Source: Ephemerocybe angulata (lineage: Eukaryota > Basidiomycota > Agaricomycetes > Agaricales > Psathyrellaceae). From it: a stretch of DNA of 64,000 bases. Positions 24,176 through 33,716 of this stretch are shown here, piece after piece (positions within the stretch are counted from its first letter, which is position 1; the number at the start of each line of letters is the position of its first letter). The translations under genes and the position numbers were made by a program. The notes below the pieces were generated by a model. It worked only from the letters and a program-made list of their open reading frames with translations. It had not been told where the DNA came from and ran no database searches. Location of the stretch: contig JAACJK010000017.1 of assembly GCA_013368325.1 (NCBI GenBank), forward strand, positions 1-64,000. Direction: 5' to 3'.

Positions 24176-24690
24176 ACAGCCTCCCTTACATCTCCGAGAT
24201 TTGGTATATTGACTTTCGAGTATATAGCTTTCGGATGTACTATAGATAGTGAATATAATGATTTTCATCCAATATGTTGAACTTGTCCAGGATATTCTCA
24301 GGTGCTGTGTTGATATGTTGACCTCATTTTTGGTTTCGGAATACATTGCATCGCTGGACTTGTGTTATCCTATTCATGTCGAGCTGGAACACCTAATTTA
24401 CGTGCAGTGCGTATGCGGTTTCGTGCCCCTTTAAACCAGATAGCTTTTACTTCTATTCTACCTCTCTAATATAACCATTTGCGAACCTGTTCCAACGACT
24501 ACCTCGCCTCAATTAAGAAGTATAACTCTGTTTGGACTTGGTTTCGGAATACATTGCAGCAGTGCAAACTCTATACATTTACTGGCGCACACACGGCTCC
24601 ACGGCGCGAGCACAAGTCAATATCTCCCCGCGTCATGTCGAAAATCCCAGACTCGAGAGGTGCGAGCACTCTGCGCACTCGAGCGCTTCG
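23990..24690 (-). repeat. Dispersed repeat, copy 2, inverted relative to 12115-12700
   Basis: Reverse complement of copy 1 with extra internal duplication: TGTATTCCGAAACCAA occurs twice, near 24340 and 24550. It spans matches from the TGGAGCTCAATTTTGCGCC block to CACCTCTCGAGTCTGGG. The two copies lie 11 kb apart and face each other. Confidence 0.75.
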
Positions 24691-25090
24691 TCGAGTTCAC
24701 GGCTCGACTGTGTGATAACCTGAGCGTTTATGCACGAGCGGTCTTGCGTTCATCCAAATCTCAAGCACGCGCACGTCCTCTTTAGTATGCCTGACCTTTC
24801 TGACGGTCCACGCCCTCCATTATACTATCCATAAACCGAATGCCCGACAAGTGCGCATCCGTGCTGCGAGACTTACCGGTTCAAGCAATGCAGTCTGCCT
24901 GGCGCCCGCTAACCCAGCAATAATGCTAGTGTCGAAAGCGAGATCAACGGTGAATGGACTTGGGCCTGGCATCGAAGATACAAGCTTCTAGATCGTCTAA
25001 TGGTATCTATGACTCCCGAGCGCATGGTTTCATATTCAATTTGAACATGTAGACACCTGTAAAACACACGCAAGTCTCTGCGTACGAAGA
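24691..25090. other. Intergenic, no supported gene
   Basis: Nothing recognised between the dispersed repeat and the target duplication of the small transposon. Confidence 0.4.
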
Positions 25091-26110
25091 TAAAACCCGA
25101 TGGGCCTTGATTAATCAAAGGAGCATCCAGACGCTCGGGGGAGATGAATCGGATGAATCGATTCATCCTGGATTAAGCCCTCAGAAAGACTCTCTTTTCC
25201 CGTATTCTCGAGCTATTAAACTATTTCAAACCTACGTACAATTCATCGATTCATCGCCCGATTAATCTGCTACGATTAATCTACTGGTCCCCTCCCTAGG
25301 TTTTCCCACCGGAACTCTTATCATACAGGTCGTCGAAGTATCTCTCGCTAATGAGAGAAATGAGGGTGAGAAGGATGACGAGGACATGCTTGATTACCAT
25401 CTGGGCGACTGCACGAAGTCATCCGAATCCAGATCCGTGCGCTCAAGGTCACGATCATTGGCACGGTCTGAATCGCCACTAACCGAGACGCCCGGACCCT
25501 CAGAAAAAGTGGCAACAAAGAAGACAAAGAAGACAAAGAAGAGGAAAGCTCCACTTACTGCCACCAAGAAGGGAGGTCGCCCCCAGTCGAGAACTACAAC
25601 AGGAGCGGAATCATTGAAGCCACCTACTCCAGCTAACACTCCGACTGATGAAGTGACCAACGAGCAGGACCAGGGCCCCCAGCGCTGTAGTGCGAGGGAC
25701 CGGAAGGCACTGGGCAGTCGCTCATGGACAATTACAACTTGTCGCCGGGGGAATGTGATCACTCGAGAAGAGAAAGTACGTATGTTTGTGTTTGTTGACA
25801 AGCGCTCGCTGACATCGTCAACAGGGCCGATTGGATATCCGTACCGAAAGCCCCACCAAGTACGAAGGTGAAGGTCGATTAATCATGTCTTGGCTTACTC
25901 TACGCCTAAATACATACTGCCCTCGTTCGTTTACACAATTAATCGATTAATCAGAATCCAAATGGTTGACTCACCTAAGTACTGAGTTGGATAGAGAATC
26001 GGGCAGGCGTGAAATAGGCCTGGATTAATCGTGGATTAATCCACATTAAACCATTAATCGAGGAAAGCGTCTACATGGGTGTTTGATTAATCAAGTCCCA
26101 TCGGGTTACA
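25091..26110. mobile_element. 1.02-kb DNA transposon with terminal inverted repeats and 9-bp target duplication
   Basis: The ends are inverted copies of each other: ACCCGATGGG, one variable base, CTTGATTAATCAAA, then looser similarity through an AGACGCT block (25091-25136 and 26065-26110). The direct repeat GTACGAAGA lies immediately outside both ends (25082-25090 and 26111-26119), as expected for a target-site duplication. A 9-bp duplication suits Mutator-like elements; hAT elements make 8 bp. Eight copies of GATTAATC lie inside, mostly near the ends. There is no transposase, so it would depend on another element for movement. It carries the open frame at 25386-25950. Confidence 0.8.
25386..25950 (+). 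CDS. Basic, lysine-rich protein carried by the small transposon
   Basis: Exon 25386-25776 joins in frame to 25825-25950 across a GTACGT...CAACAG intron. The frame is open upstream to an acceptor-like CATACAG near 25328, so a 5' exon may exist. The protein has an Arg/Ser-rich stretch (SVRSRSRSLARS), a strong basic block (KKTKKTKKRK), an AT-hook-like core (KKGGRPQSR) and a charged end (TESPTKYEGEGRL). This composition suggests a nuclear DNA-binding protein but no family is recognised, and it has no transposase features. It may be a captured host fragment or an element-specific protein. Confidence 0.45.
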
Positions 26111-26119
26111 GTACGAAGA

Positions 26120-27146
26120 CGTGCGCATATCCACACCAAACGCGAGTATCCTGAATATCGGTGCGTTTCAGCTTCGGTCAAACCTCCCAACGCCACGAAC
26201 TCGGACATGTCGAACTATTCACCCCGTTTTAATACTCTCGACCATCCAAGGACAAGTACGGCGCTGTGCTGCGAGCTTGGCGAGCGCTGTCTCTCGGTGT
26301 CCAGCTTGCACGAGCGCTAGAGACCACAATTATCTCGAAACTATAGCCCCGGGTTCGTTCAATCACAAGTCACACTTACTTTATTCCAATATTGCATATC
26401 CAGCGCTACCACGGTAAGTTATGACTACCTGAGTATCTTTGTGTTGACGCTCAGTACAATGATTCGACTTTATTTGACCGACTACATTGAGTGCAAGAAT
26501 AATCGTTTTGCATTGGCCTCGCTACAGGAATCCGCGCCATCTGAGAATCGGAATAGAGTGCACGCCGTCTGACTGTAAATAATAGATTCATTTGTTGTCT
26601 GACACGGCTTTCTGGCTCCACGACGACTTCAAGCCTTTCGTGGAACCCTGGGACACACGCTTCAAGGACGTTCGGTCCCCAATGGCTTCAGTTGATCAAA
26701 TAAGTCATGTCCATTTACTTCCTTCTCTCAGTCCAGCTATCGAGCTGCTCTCGGTGCGTTCTCCTCCCTGCGGGTCAGTTCTTAGTTATAATTCACAGGT
26801 TATACTTGTCTCTATGTACTTCAAACTGACTTGATGATACGCGCCACCTTTTTCTAGCCCAGTAAGTCGCAGCACATTCAATACTCGCGAGCAATGCGGC
26901 TGCGCAATGCTCGGATTCACAGCAGACGGTCTGTGCTCAGTCGCGGAAAGAGACGTGCCATTGACGCGCTCGCTCGGGCCAAGCTCTGGCATGGGCACGT
27001 ATGACGGTCCTCGGAGTCCGCGCCTGTCCTTACCTGCAGTGGAGGCGCCCACCAGGTCTCCGTCTGCGTCGGCCTGGCCCTTTGTTTGGTTCAAGGGGCT
27101 GAGTTTGTCAGCTCCGCGCGAACCAAACAAGCCGTCGACGCCGCTC
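26120..27146. other. Intergenic, no supported gene
   Basis: Open stretches at 26121-26417 (plus) and 26786-27148 (minus) show no motifs and no splice partners. This sequence does not match the upstream flank of copy 1 (17640-17803), so the left border of the gene duplication is near the start codon. Confidence 0.4.
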
Positions 27147-28084
27147 ATGCTGCTTGCACGCCGACTCGTCTCTTCCCGACTTTCCTCCTCCCCATCCTCG
27201 CGTTTCTCCCCGCGCCTCTCCTCGTCACTACTCCCCTGCCCACCGCACTCGTCACCACTCCCCCGCCGGACGCCCTCTTCACCACTCTCCTCGGCGGCAC
27301 TACAAAAACAAACACCGGCGTTCGATGGACGTGCAGGAGGAGGATTGAACGCGCTGTTGAGGCGGGGCCTGGCGACGATACCCCCGCAGCCGTCGTGGGC
27401 GCCCTACCCAACGCGTGCAGACGGGCTCGTGCCGAAGATCTGGTACAAGCCCGACGGCACCCCGCGCTCCAAGCTCAAGGGCGCCGTGTTCAGTGCGTTC
27501 ACCCCTTCCTCCTCTCCTCCTAACCCTAACCAAACCCACGCTTCGCAGCCGGCCTCACGGTGTTCTCCCTCCTCGTGTTCAGCTCCGCCCTCGAGATCAT
27601 CGACGAGTACGACCAGGCGAACTTCATGCTCGCCTTCCTCGTCTACGCGCAGAGGGCCGACAGCACCTTCACCTCCCTACACCCCACCTTCGACTCCAGC
27701 CCCACCCCGGCTCTCGCAAGAGCGTACTTCTACGACCTGTGCGCCGCGCTGCCCGACGCCCCGCCCGAGACGCTGCTCGAGTTCTTCGCCGCGATCGACG
27801 CTGCCCTGGACGTCGCGCACGAGGAGATCCTGGAGGCCGCGGAGGAGGTCTTCGTGACCTTTGCGCTGGACGTGAGGAAGGAGCTGGCGCGCATTGAGAA
27901 GGAGGGTGCTATGAGGGCGGCGTATAATGTGCTTTCGTTACTGAGGCTGACGATTGCGGCGCTCGGGGAGATGAATGAGGTCGTGGCGGTTAAGGGGAGG
28001 GGTGAGTTTGGGAGTGGGCTCGGCGGGGTGTTGAAGAAGAGGGGCGAGGAGAGGAAGGGGGAGGAGTATGAGAGTATAGGATAG
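27147..28084 (+). CDS. Uncharacterised, probably mitochondrial protein, copy 2 of the duplicated pair, 293 aa
   Basis: Exons 27147-27492 and 27549-28084 give 294 codons with the intron at the same place as copy 1. The leader (MLLARRLVSSRLSSS, later LLRRGLATIPPQP) differs by several indels from copy 1. Exon 2 has the same length (536 nt) and only a handful of amino-acid changes by eye (for example EIIDEYDQ for ELIDEYDQ, RADSTF for RADATF), while silent changes are spread over it. Both copies therefore appear to be under selection. The targeting-type leader and helical body suggest a mitochondrial protein of unknown role. Confidence 0.8.
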
Positions 28085-28263
28085 TGATTAGGTGCGTGTT
28101 ACTCGGCTTTCCTCTCTCTGTGTGCGCTGACGGCGGTTCTAGATGCTGTTTAGGTTATACATATTTATAGAACGGCGCTTCCTCTTCTGTGCATCGTGCG
28201 CCTCATCCCTGCCTCTCGACCCACGCACGAACGAATGATAGATTGATAGCTATGACAGCTCAC

Positions 28264-29045
28264 GGCGCAGAGACTCGATCTGTCCAGGTACGCCCTCCCT
28301 TCTCTCTGCTCCCCCAGCTTGCCCGGATTCGACGCGCTCCCTCCACCGACCCCGATACCATCCATCCCGACGCCATCCACCCCGACGCTATACAACCCAC
28401 TCGCAGCAGAGCCGAGGCTGACCTGCCTCCAATCGAACGCATGAACGTACGCGCACACGAATGTACGAACGCTCACATCCTCGCTCCCTCGCGCGGCTAT
28501 CGTGCTCGATGTCCGTCCGTCCTCCTTCGCTCAGAACTGGCCCAGAAGCTCAATCAACCCTCCTGGTTCATCGACCTGCCGACTCGAATGGCCGACCGAC
28601 CGACTACTTAACTCGCTAGCTGACTGACTGACTGACCGACAGCTGAGGATACGCCGTCTGCGTCCACACTAGCTTTGCCAGCTTGGCGGTGCGAATACTC
28701 AATCTATCCAGGTACGCCCTCCCACCTCTCTCCTCTCTCCTTCCAGCCCTCCACGCACCCGCGACGCAATCATCCACCTATCGCGACGCCAGACAACGCC
28801 ACACACCCCACTCGCAGCCGAGCCGAGCCGGTCCCGCTCTCCCATGGCACGCACGAATATTCCCTCCTTGCACCCTCGCAGTCATACTACGCTCGACGTC
28901 CACCTGCTCGGGACCGACTGGCCGCCTGTGGACCGACGGCTGGCTGGCTGGCTGGCTGGTACGCCGTCCGCGTCCGCGTCCACACCTCCCTTTCGATCCT
29001 CAGTATCCTCGTCGCTCTCCGCGTCCCACCATACAGCTGAATGCA
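28264..29045. repeat. Tandem duplication of a ~400-bp block
   Basis: 28264-28620 and 28680-29045 share ACTCRATCTRTCCAGGTACG at the left, CACTCGCAGC and GAGCCGAG in the middle, and similar C-rich filler. The left motif also occurs downstream of gene copy 1 near 18860. Confidence 0.6.
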
Positions 29046-29454
29046 CAAACTTTTCGTGTGTTTCTTGACTAACATATACAATCAGCCTCCCTCGATATGC
29101 ATCCCTTTCGAATGGATCGACCGACCGACCGTGCGTTTGGGCGGGCGTTCGGGTTGGCCGGATATATGGATTTGAAGGGGAGTTGTAACTTGTGGAGTTG
29201 TATGTGGTCGGGGTATGTTCCCGCACTCGCTCGAGTATGTCATTTCCAATTGCTCACCGGGGTTCAGTTCAGGTGACGACGTCTCTCTGCCTGTTTGACG
29301 TCTTTAAATGACTGCTGCGGACGTTCGCCTTGGGACGCGGGCACGAATGCGCGCACGAACGGAAGCATGAATGAACGGAGGCACGCACGGATGAACGTAC
29401 GAATTAACGTAAGGACGAATGAAGGCACGCAGAAAGCACGAACGCACGAATGAA

Positions 29455-30890
29455 TCAAACCCGTGCGGAGGGTTAGACACGTATCCATCGAGCGAACGAC
29501 GGACTGGGTACCGTCCTCGTCCTCGTCCTCGCCCTCGCTCTCTGAATCATCTGCATGGACTGGAACGACCGACCTCGTTGCGACGTGGAATGCTGGAAAT
29601 GGTATGGATTGGGGTGGACCGGCTGGAGGAAATTCGACTTGGAGGTGCGCTCTATTCTATCCCCTTCATCGATGTACCTCCTCCATCGATCAACAGTCTA
29701 CTACGTTTCTAGCTCGATTGAGGACCTCGGTGCGCTTGAGTAGCCGGCCGGCTTCTTGGCTCTTTGACGGCTTGTATGTCGGCGTTGTGGCTAGCTTAGG
29801 CAACCGACGTGTGCTAGGCGTGTTGCGTGAGGGGTTGCTTGCTTCGAGTGGGGAAAGGGCGTGGTGTTGGGTGTTGGGCGCGGGCGGATGGGCACGGTAC
29901 TGGGTGTAGGCGCAGTGGGCGTTGTGGGCGTTGTGGGCGTTGTGGGATCGGCGGGTAGGCATCGGCGGAGAGGGAGGGAGGCTGGGGGAGGGCTCGTTGG
30001 AGTGTGCGGCCGGTGTGTGTGTGTGTGTGCGTTTGTGCGATGCGATGCGGGGCGGGGCGGGGTCGTGGATGCTGGGTGGGGAGTGTGCCATGCGATTGTG
30101 TTGTGTTGTGTTGTGTTGTGTTCGGATGGGGTGATCCACGGGCCTTGGGCTTGCGCTCGCTCTCGTCTGTATAAGCCTCTCGACTCGATGTGGGAGTTCG
30201 GATCGTCATCAGTCGATCGAATGGGGCGCTTTCCTCGACCGTCGTCGAATGGGATTGAGTGCTTTGGAGGGGCGAATGCTCGCACGGGATGGAGGAATGG
30301 GGGGTTTGTGAGTTCGAGTTGGGTACGTTCCACGTTCTATGTGCTTTTGACTCGGCTTGGGGTACCATCCTCCCTCCCTCCCTGGCTCGAGAGAGAACTT
30401 CGTTCTGTGGTTCTGGTTCAGTCGATTGAGTGTATATTTGCAACTATTCACTGGGTCTTACGCTACAGGAGCTATCCAACGTTCTCAGCATCATCTCATG
30501 ATGCAGGACTGAATGCAAGTATGAGTGAATAGACCCATTGCGAACGCGGCCCCTTCGCGGTTGGCTCACTCCACATCCGCCACATGTCTATTCAAAATCG
30601 GCGCGGAGGGTCAGACCCGGAGATCCTTAAACCGGGCGAGCGAGCGAGTGACTGGCTCTGGCTTCATTGAATGATCGACGGTCTGGGTACCGACTTCGTT
30701 CTCGTTCTCGCTCGCTGAATCATGCGCAATCTGAATCCGAATTGTGCTGCACCCCGTTTCTTCATTGTGTACCCTGACTATCGACCATCGACTAACAGAG
30801 TCTATATATACTCCAGCTCGAGCTCGATTGAACTTGTGTCTCGGTGCGCTCGAGCGGTCGGTCGGCTTCTTGACTCTTTTCAATCTGGGA
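29455..30890. repeat. Pair of degenerate direct repeats
   Basis: Blocks at 29455-29760 and 30590-30890 share GCGGAGGGT, GACGGACTGGGTACCG-like sequence, TCGTTCTCG/TCGTCCTCG runs, CTGAATCAT, and then AGCTCGATTGA followed by CGGTGCGCTYGAG. Confidence 0.55.
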
Positions 30891-31167
30891 TGGGGTGCGG
30901 GGAACTCGGGGCTCAGGGCGGAGAGTGTCGTCGCTGTTCTGCTGGGTTTGGTGGCCTTGGTACGTGAGCTTGGTACACGGCCCCCGGGGGGTTCGATCGG
31001 CGCGCTTGGTGGGCTGGGGGGTGCGTCAGAGTGGGTGCAGCGGCTGTGGGATACGGGGTGCGCAGCGGGATGGGCCGGCGTTGATGCTGGTGGTGTGGGG
31101 AGTGAGGAGTGAGTGAGGTGGGGGCGTTTCGTCTCGTCTTTCGGGGTTTCAAGGCTCCATTCAGCTG

Positions 31168-31495
31168 TTAGCTTCTCCAAGCTGCGCATGGGTCCCTTAC
31201 ACCACTGCGACCTTTGACCTGTACAACACATCGAGCCTCGACTTCGGCGAGGAGGTCACGGGTGGTGATGGCGGCGAGGATTTCTCGGCGGTTGATGGTG
31301 AGCGCGTCTAGATTGGCCCTGGCTGCAAATGTGCCATACTGTGGGTATGTAGGGATAAATAAGTGTGAGCATTCATTTGTTGTGGCTTTCTTTGGACGCC
31401 AGTGGTGCAACACCTACGTCGTCGTGATACGCATTCGCGAGGGAGGCGAGGGCCCCCAGAGCTGTCACGAGTAGGTGGATGAAGGAGACACGCAT
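31168..31495 (-). CDS. Small secreted protein, 82 aa, two exons
   Basis: Exons 31418-31495 and 31168-31338 join across a 79-nt intron (GTAGGT...CCACAG) into 82 codons plus stop. The first 22 residues are a clear signal peptide (MRVSFIHLLVTALGALASLANA, split here: MRVSFIHLL / VTALGALASLANA) with an Ala-x-Ala cleavage site. The mature part is about 60 residues, charged, with RREILAAITTRDLLAEVEAR and two Cys (EARCVV, RDPCAAW). Size and layout resemble the small secreted proteins of plant-associated basidiomycetes, but no family is recognised and an effector role is speculation. Confidence 0.68.
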
Positions 31496-32854
31496 GGCTT
31501 TGCCTTCCAGTAAACGAGGGACTGGAATAAGCTAAAATGAGGGGGTTGATGTGGAGCACCGATGGTTTTAAGGCAGGGGAATAGCGCAGCACAACGGTTA
31601 TAAAATTGGTAATCATTTCACCGTAAATTTGGGACCTTCAAGACAGTCTGGATGAGCTTAGGTAAAAGCCAAACCCCGCTGGAAGATGTCCATATGTGTT
31701 AAGAATCGGGATTCATGGTATTGAATACCGGAGTACCCGTCCTCGAACCATGAAACCCGACCTATACGTACGGTGCATACAAATTTCGGGTACTTCGCAA
31801 AATCCAATTTTGTGTGCACCGTACGTATAGGTCGGGTTTCACGGTTCGAGACGGTACTACGATGATAGCTGCCCAGATCTCACTATTCGGGAGGGTGAAG
31901 AACGCGATTATGGGGTGGGGAAGCAGAGGGAGGACCTGGCGAAGTATGTGCTTGTGACTAAGTGTGATGTGGAGGGGGATTATCTGGATATGATATTAAC
32001 ACTGCTGACAGGAGAGGACGACTTCGTTTTGTTAGGCGCCGAAGGATAAGGGAGTGGACTTTTGTTAGGAGTGGATTCGGGCGTATTTCTGGAGCGGCTC
32101 TTGACATTTTCTCTCGTTCGAAGTAATCTCCAGCTGCTGCTTAGCCTCAAGGCTGTAAGCTGATCGATGTACCAGAAGTGTCATATGGTGCACAGCTAGC
32201 TACAAACGGCCCTCTGGTCTGTATCTTGCTGACGTTCCGCTGAGCACCAAACCTAATCTGGGTCTCAAGGACGTTAAAACTGCTCCGTTTAACTCGCTTG
32301 GACTTACGATATCTTGGTTGAATCGAAGTGGAATCATACGCCCAGTCTTATCTACTTACAATGGGACGCTAGTCACTTGTAAAATCCACCTGTCAACGTG
32401 TAGTAACTGGAACGGGGGTCTAGCGATCAGCGAGGGGCTGGCGAGTCTGAAACTTCGTTTCTTCCTGCCCTATTAGCATTCAGGGGATATGACATCCGGC
32501 GTGCTCCCACATGGATGCGACTGTGTAAGTACGACAAGGGGAGAGAGGGCCATATGGTGGGGAACATGCGATTCAGATAGGCGCCCGTTGAACGCCGCTG
32601 GTGCCTGGGCGGGCGCCTCGGACACCGCCCATGACCGCGTGGTGGTTGCCTTACAAAGTCTCATTTTTGTACTGCATCTGTGTTGGTGATATTGGTGATA
32701 GTCTGACACGGCCACAGGGTATACCCGTACCTGGCAGCCACAGCCTCGACATGGAATGATGGTGCGTGCTCTCCTAGCTGGTTTCTTCAGCGCCACTCGC
32801 TTTTCAATGGGAGTTTGTTTGCTCGGCCTCGACATTGGGTATATGAGCACTTAC
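31496..32854. other. Intergenic, holds the 31742-31850 palindrome
   Basis: No supported gene. A minus-strand open stretch (32473-32850) touches the left end of the large transposon and includes a Cys-rich CRGCGC motif; it could be part of an interrupted host gene but could not be reconstructed. Confidence 0.35.
31742..31850. repeat. Snap-back inverted repeat, 42-bp arms, 25-nt loop
   Basis: Arms 31742-31783 and 31809-31850 differ at two positions by eye. The core is AACCCGACCTATACGTACGG on the left and its reverse complement on the right. Looser pairing continues outward through ACCCGTC / GACGGT. It could be a foldback element or a small-RNA hairpin. Confidence 0.85.
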
Positions 32855-32887
32855 TGTCGCAAATATCCTACGGGCCTTATAAAGCCG
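32855..32887 (+). repeat. Left terminal inverted repeat
   Basis: Begins TGTCGCAAATATC and continues through GGGCCTTATAAA; pairs with 44439-44471. Thirteen terminal bases match with one difference. Confidence 0.7.
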
Positions 32888-32984
32888 GTAAGGCCCTTAA
32901 GGCCCGACCGGCCTCATAAGCACTGATGAGAATGTCAGTAGTTACCATCAACGACGGCTGCACATTGTCAGGCCGGGCCACCTA

Positions 32985-33095
32985 CCTGATAAGGCCTGAT
33001 AAGTGAGCATGTGGGTCCCTCGTATTAAGCGACCAGGCCAAGGCTTATAACCCCTGATAAGTTAAGCTGTCCTGATAATGTCTGATAAGTTAGAA
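32985..33095. repeat. Left subterminal CTGATAAG cluster
   Basis: CTGATAAG occurs four times here, with one CTGATAAT variant. All are in the same orientation and spaced unevenly. Opposite orientation prevails at the right end of the element. Confidence 0.7.
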
Positions 33096-33716
33096 GGAGT
33101 CTGGTAAGGACGAACACGAATTATAAGTGGTCGAGGACTCGAGGAGCATAAAGGTAGTCATTACAGATGACTCTGTAATGACTGAAAGGCCAATTAGTAA
33201 AGGAAGCTTTTAACAGAAGAACGAGAAGAAACATAATAATAAACATATAACAGAAAAGAGGACCTAGAGAGAATTGAACACAAGACCAGAGAAGAATAAG
33301 AGACACCATAACCATTACACCATTCGCGCGTTAAATTAGAGGTATGCACGTAAAATATGCACGCTGTTAATCTTGCTCTGACCAAGCACAGCTCATCGTC
33401 GCATTGCGTCGTAAATACACCACCAGTTCTATTCTTCCCCCCATATGACCCTCCAAATGGCATTGGCAAGGTATTGGTATATTCAGAATACTCCAGGGAG
33501 CGGACACGGTAGTAAATAGATCCAAAAGACAGAAGACGGGAAGAAAATGTAGATAAGACGGCGGCACAGCCCCGTCCCCGAGTCCCGACGCAGCCCAAAA
33601 TCGTATCCGTTCGGCTTTGGCCTGCAGCGCTGTACTGTCGAGTGTCAGAGTCCAGCGGACATCTGTCGCGAGCTTGCTTTCTTTTTCACGCCCGCGCCCG
33701 CCCTCTGTATAAGCCA

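Larger units (their letters stand above)
28085..31167. other. Low-complexity, internally duplicated DNA
   Basis: Contains short simple repeats (CTGACTGACTGACTGACC near 28620, GGCTGGCTGGCTGG near 28945, ACGAACG-type units near 29350-29450, GGGCGTTGT near 29920, GTGTTGTGTTGT near 30100) and larger duplicated blocks. Long open frames here are compositional. No gene supported. Confidence 0.55.

Noticed and set aside
26121..26417. Possible Zn2Cys6 transcription factor (Cys-containing stretch)
   Set aside because: Cys spacing does not fit the Zn2Cys6 pattern and no flanking exons were found.
29690..30532. Long overlapping open frames on both strands (up to 220 codons)
   Set aside because: They run through GGGCGTTGT and GTGTTGTGTT repeats in up to three frames at once, which is a composition effect, and no splice signals or motifs support them.
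31570..31650. Possible tRNA (A-box-like AGCGCAGCACAACGGTTA)
   Set aside because: No B box of the GGTTCGA type follows and no stems can be drawn.
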